The position numbers were made by a program, and so were the translations under genes. A stretch of DNA of 64,000 nucleotides from Pseudomonas sp. RIT288. Its GTDB lineage: Bacteria; Pseudomonadota; Gammaproteobacteria; Pseudomonadales; Pseudomonadaceae. The notes beneath the pieces are model-generated. The model was not told the DNA's origin. It saw only the letters and a program-made list of their open reading frames with translations, and made no database searches. Location of the stretch: positions 496,001 to 560,000 of the forward strand of contig NZ_JFYN01000034.1 of NCBI RefSeq assembly GCF_000631985.1, in the 5' to 3' direction. Of the stretch, positions 61,780 through 64,000 are shown piece by piece (position 1 is the stretch's first letter; every line of letters begins with the position of its first letter).

Positions 61780-61864
61780 GAGATCGCAGCCTTCGGCAGC
61801 TCCTACAGGGGCGAATTCACGGACGCGTCTCCCTGTAGGAGCTGCCGAAGGCTGCGATCTTTTG
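61780..61864. repeat. REPIN, family 1, TTC/GAA variant
   Basis: Arms AGATCGCAGCCTTCGGCAGC and GCTGCCGAAGGCTGCGATCT are inverted 40-120 bp before atsB, so it lies in the atsB leader. Confidence 0.9.
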
Positions 61865-61902
61865 ATCTTGCTCCCGATCCAACCCGACAACGGAGGTCAC
61901 CC

Positions 61903-63501
61903 ATGGCCCGTGATTCCCTGCTCAGCCTGCCGCTGCCCGCGCCGCCCCTGAAAAGTCGACGGGTGTGGCCAAGCCTCAACCACCGTCTGTTGCCGTGGCT
62001 GTTGCCGATCAGCCTGTTCGCTCTGTGGTGGCTGGCCGCGCGCAATCAATGGATGAGCGAGCAGATCCTGCCGGCGCCATCGCTGGTGTGGAACAGCGCC
62101 ATCGAGCTGTCCCAGGGCGAGTTGTGGAGTCATTTGTGGATCAGCCTGCAACGTCTGCTCTGGGGCTTGCTGGCAGGGATCTGCGCCGGTGCGCTGTTGG
62201 GTGCCGCGCTGGGCTTCAGCCGGCGTCTCGAACGTCTGGTCTTCCCGACGTTCGCCGGTCTGGCACAGGTACCGACGCTGGCGTGGATTCCGCTGTTCAT
62301 GGTGTTTTTCGGCATCGGCGAAGTGCTGAAACTGGTGGTGCTGATCAAGGCCATCGTGGTGCCGGTGACCCTGCACACCCTGGTCGGCGTTCGAGATGCG
62401 CAACCGAAACTGCGCGAAGCCGCCGCTGTACTGCGCCTGCCGTCGTACTTGCTGATCCGGCGTCTGGTGTTGCCTGCCGCGCTGCCGGCGTTCATGGCCG
62501 GCGTGCGTCTGGCCCTGGCCGCTGGCTGGACTTCATTGCTGGCGGTGGAACTGTTGGCCTCCAGCGAAGGCATCGGCTACCTGATGGTCTGGGCACGGCA
62601 ACTGTTCATGCTCGACATCGTGTTCGTGTGCATCGTAGTCATCGGTGTGCTGGGTGTAGCAATGGATCGCGGCATCGGTTTTCTCGACCGCAAACTGGTG
62701 CACTGGCCGCACCCGGCCACTGCGGAAATCCGTCGTGGCCCGCGTTATGAAGGCTGGCAACGCCTGCAACCGTGGCTCTTGCCGCTGAGCCTGATCGGTT
62801 TGTGGCAAGTGGCGAGCGATCAGCAGTGGGTCGATGCGAACATTCTGGTCAGCCCGCTGGCGGTGCTGGAAACAACAAAAAACGGTCTGCTCGACGGCAC
62901 GCTGATCAGCGGCATGGCGTTAAGCCTCGGTCGGACCCTTGGCGGGTTGCTGCTGGGCGGCGGACTCGGTTTCGCCCTCGGCCTGTTGCTGGGTTTGTCG
63001 CGCACCAGCGAACGGCTGCTCGGCCCGACCCTCGCTGCCATTCGCCAGATCGCGATTTTCGCCTGGGTGCCGCTGCTCACCGCGTGGTTCGGATTGGGTG
63101 AATTGGCGAAGTGGGTATTCGTCGCCCTCGCCGCATTTTTCCCGCTGTTCATCGCCACCCAGCGCAGCGTCGCCAACCTCTCGCCACAACTCAACGAAGC
63201 CGCGCAGGTGATGCGTCTGAGCCTCGGCCAGCGCCTGCGTCGTCTAGTGCTGCCGGGTGCGGCGCCGGGGATTTTCGCCGGGCTGCGCCTGAGCCTGATC
63301 TACGCCTGGCTCGGCACCATCGGCGCCGAATACTTCATGCCGTCCAACGGTGGCATCGGCAGCCAGATGATCGGCGCCCAACAACTGCTGCGCATGGACC
63401 TGATCATGGCCGGGATGCTGCTGGTCGGCCTCACCGGCGCCCTGCTCAACCTCATCGGCCAACGCCTGGAAATTCGCGCCACTCGCTGGAGACACGCATG
63501 A
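61903..63501 (+). CDS. atsB: Sulfate-ester ABC transporter, fused double permease (AtsB-like)
   Basis: 532 residues containing two complete permease units in tandem. Each has about six helices and its own coupling loop: EAAAVLRLPSYLLIRRLVLP (near 165-185) and EAAQVMRLSLGQRLRRLVLP (near 432-452). One polypeptide thus replaces a permease dimer. GGAGG lies six bases before the ATG. The stop overlaps the atsC start (ATGA). AtsB of Pseudomonas sulfate-ester systems has this length. Confidence 0.87.
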   Translation: MARDSLLSLPLPAPPLKSRRVWPSLNHRLLPWLLPISLFALWWLAARNQWMSEQILPAPSLVWNSAIELSQGELWSHLWISLQRLLWGLLAGICAGALLGAALGFSRRLERLVFPTFAGLAQVPTLAWIPLFMVFFGIGEVLKLVVLIKAIVVPVTLHTLVGVRDAQPKLREAAAVLRLPSYLLIRRLVLPAALPAFMAGVRLALAAGWTSLLAVELLASSEGIGYLMVWARQLFMLDIVFVCIVVIGVLGVAMDRGIGFLDRKLVHWPHPATAEIRRGPRYEGWQRLQPWLLPLSLIGLWQVASDQQWVDANILVSPLAVLETTKNGLLDGTLISGMALSLGRTLGGLLLGGGLGFALGLLLGLSRTSERLLGPTLAAIRQIAIFAWVPLLTAWFGLGELAKWVFVALAAFFPLFIATQRSVANLSPQLNEAAQVMRLSLGQRLRRLVLPGAAPGIFAGLRLSLIYAWLGTIGAEYFMPSNGGIGSQMIGAQQLLRMDLIMAGMLLVGLTGALLNLIGQRLEIRATRWRHA

Positions 63502-64000
63502 ACGCACCGATTGTCAGCTTCACCCACGTAGGCAAATCCTTCGACGTCGACGGTTTCGAACTGGAGGCGATTCGCGAATTCAACCTCGACATCGCCGAGG
63601 GCGAATTCGTCGCCATCGTCGGCTCCAGCGGTTGCGGCAAATCCACCTTGCTGCGTTTGCTGGTGGGTCTGGATACGCAGTTTCGCGGGCAGATCAGCGT
63701 CGATGGCAAAGCCGTCAACGGCATCGGTGGCGAGCGCGGCATCGTGTTTCAGGAGCATCGGCTGTTCCCGTGGCTGACGGTGGCCGACAACATCGGTCTC
63801 GGTCTGGTCAACGAACCGCTGAGCGCCGCTGAAAAGCAGCAGCGTATCAACGATTTCATCGACCTGGTCGGCCTGCGCGATTTCACCCGCGCCTATCCGC
63901 ACCAGCTCTCCGGCGGCATGGCCCAGCGCGTGGCGATTGCCCGTGGACTGGTCGCCAGCCCACGGATTCTGCTGCTCGACGAACCCTTCGGCGCCCTTGA
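63498..64000 (+). CDS. atsC: Sulfate-ester ABC transporter, ATP-binding protein (cut by window edge)
   Basis: 167 residues are visible. Walker A VGSSGCGKST lies near 40-49, Q-loop FQEHRLFPWL near 83, signature LSGGMAQRVAIARGL near 139-153 and Walker B ILLLDEPFGALD at the edge. It belongs to the sulfonate/taurine-type ATPases. The ATG overlaps the atsB stop by four bases. The C-terminus lies outside the window. Confidence 0.88.
   Translation, partial: MNAPIVSFTHVGKSFDVDGFELEAIREFNLDIAEGEFVAIVGSSGCGKSTLLRLLVGLDTQFRGQISVDGKAVNGIGGERGIVFQEHRLFPWLTVADNIGLGLVNEPLSAAEKQQRINDFIDLVGLRDFTRAYPHQLSGGMAQRVAIARGLVASPRILLLDEPFGAL

Overview
The window is about 64 kb of high-GC chromosome from a Pseudomonas of the fluorescens group. 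The evidence is the gene content and order (hslO, hslR, rimB-rimK, ompR-envZ, tex, gshA, a triABC-type pump), the GC-rich codon use, and more than twenty copies of REP/REPIN palindromes typical of this group, in two main arm families (core CAGCCTGCGGCAGCTCC and core GAGCAGGCTCGCTCCCAC). No rRNA, tRNA, CRISPR array, prophage or insertion sequence was found.

Left part (1-10.4 kb), housekeeping: a partial hslO, a PAP2 phosphatase, hslR, a small frame coupled to rimB-rimK (ribosomal protein S6 modification), the ompR-envZ two-component pair, tex with a thioesterase gene, and gshA.

From 10.5 kb to the right edge most genes serve the acquisition of sulfur from organic sources. In order: the taurine system tauABCD; an aldo/keto reductase; a flavin monooxygenase and TonB-dependent receptor divergent from a LacI-family regulator with a perfect 14-bp palindrome between them; a BCCT choline carrier (outside the theme); epsC-type serine acetyltransferase; D-cysteine desulfhydrase followed by a cystine ABC transporter; two tandem SfnB-family flavoproteins, a DmoA/DszA-like monooxygenase and metQNI; a triABC-type efflux operon and an orphan ATPase (also outside the theme); a decayed amino-acid ABC transporter; a second MetQ; a truncated sigma-54 activator and an RBBP9-type hydrolase; a tonB-exbB-exbD energising operon; three tandem small beta-rich paralogues; then a sulfate-ester region with an arylsulfotransferase-like protein, a TonB receptor divergent from a LysR regulator (sftP/sftR-like), a phosphonate-monoesterase/sulfatase-family enzyme, the dioxygenase AtsK, a second LysR paralogue, and the sulfate-ester ABC transporter atsR, atsB (fused double permease) and atsC (cut by the window edge).

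As a working model, TonB receptors driven by the local TonB-ExbBD bring sulfate esters or sulfonates across the outer membrane. ABC systems carry them across the inner membrane. TauD, AtsK, the FMN monooxygenases and the sulfatase release sulfite or sulfate. Serine acetyltransferase, cystine uptake and D-cysteine desulfhydrase connect to cysteine. The observations most worth a second look are the attenuator-like leader of the sfnB operon, the three tandem avidin-like proteins, a sigma-54 activator with no sensor or DNA-binding domain, and sequence motifs shared between the sulfate-ester promoters.
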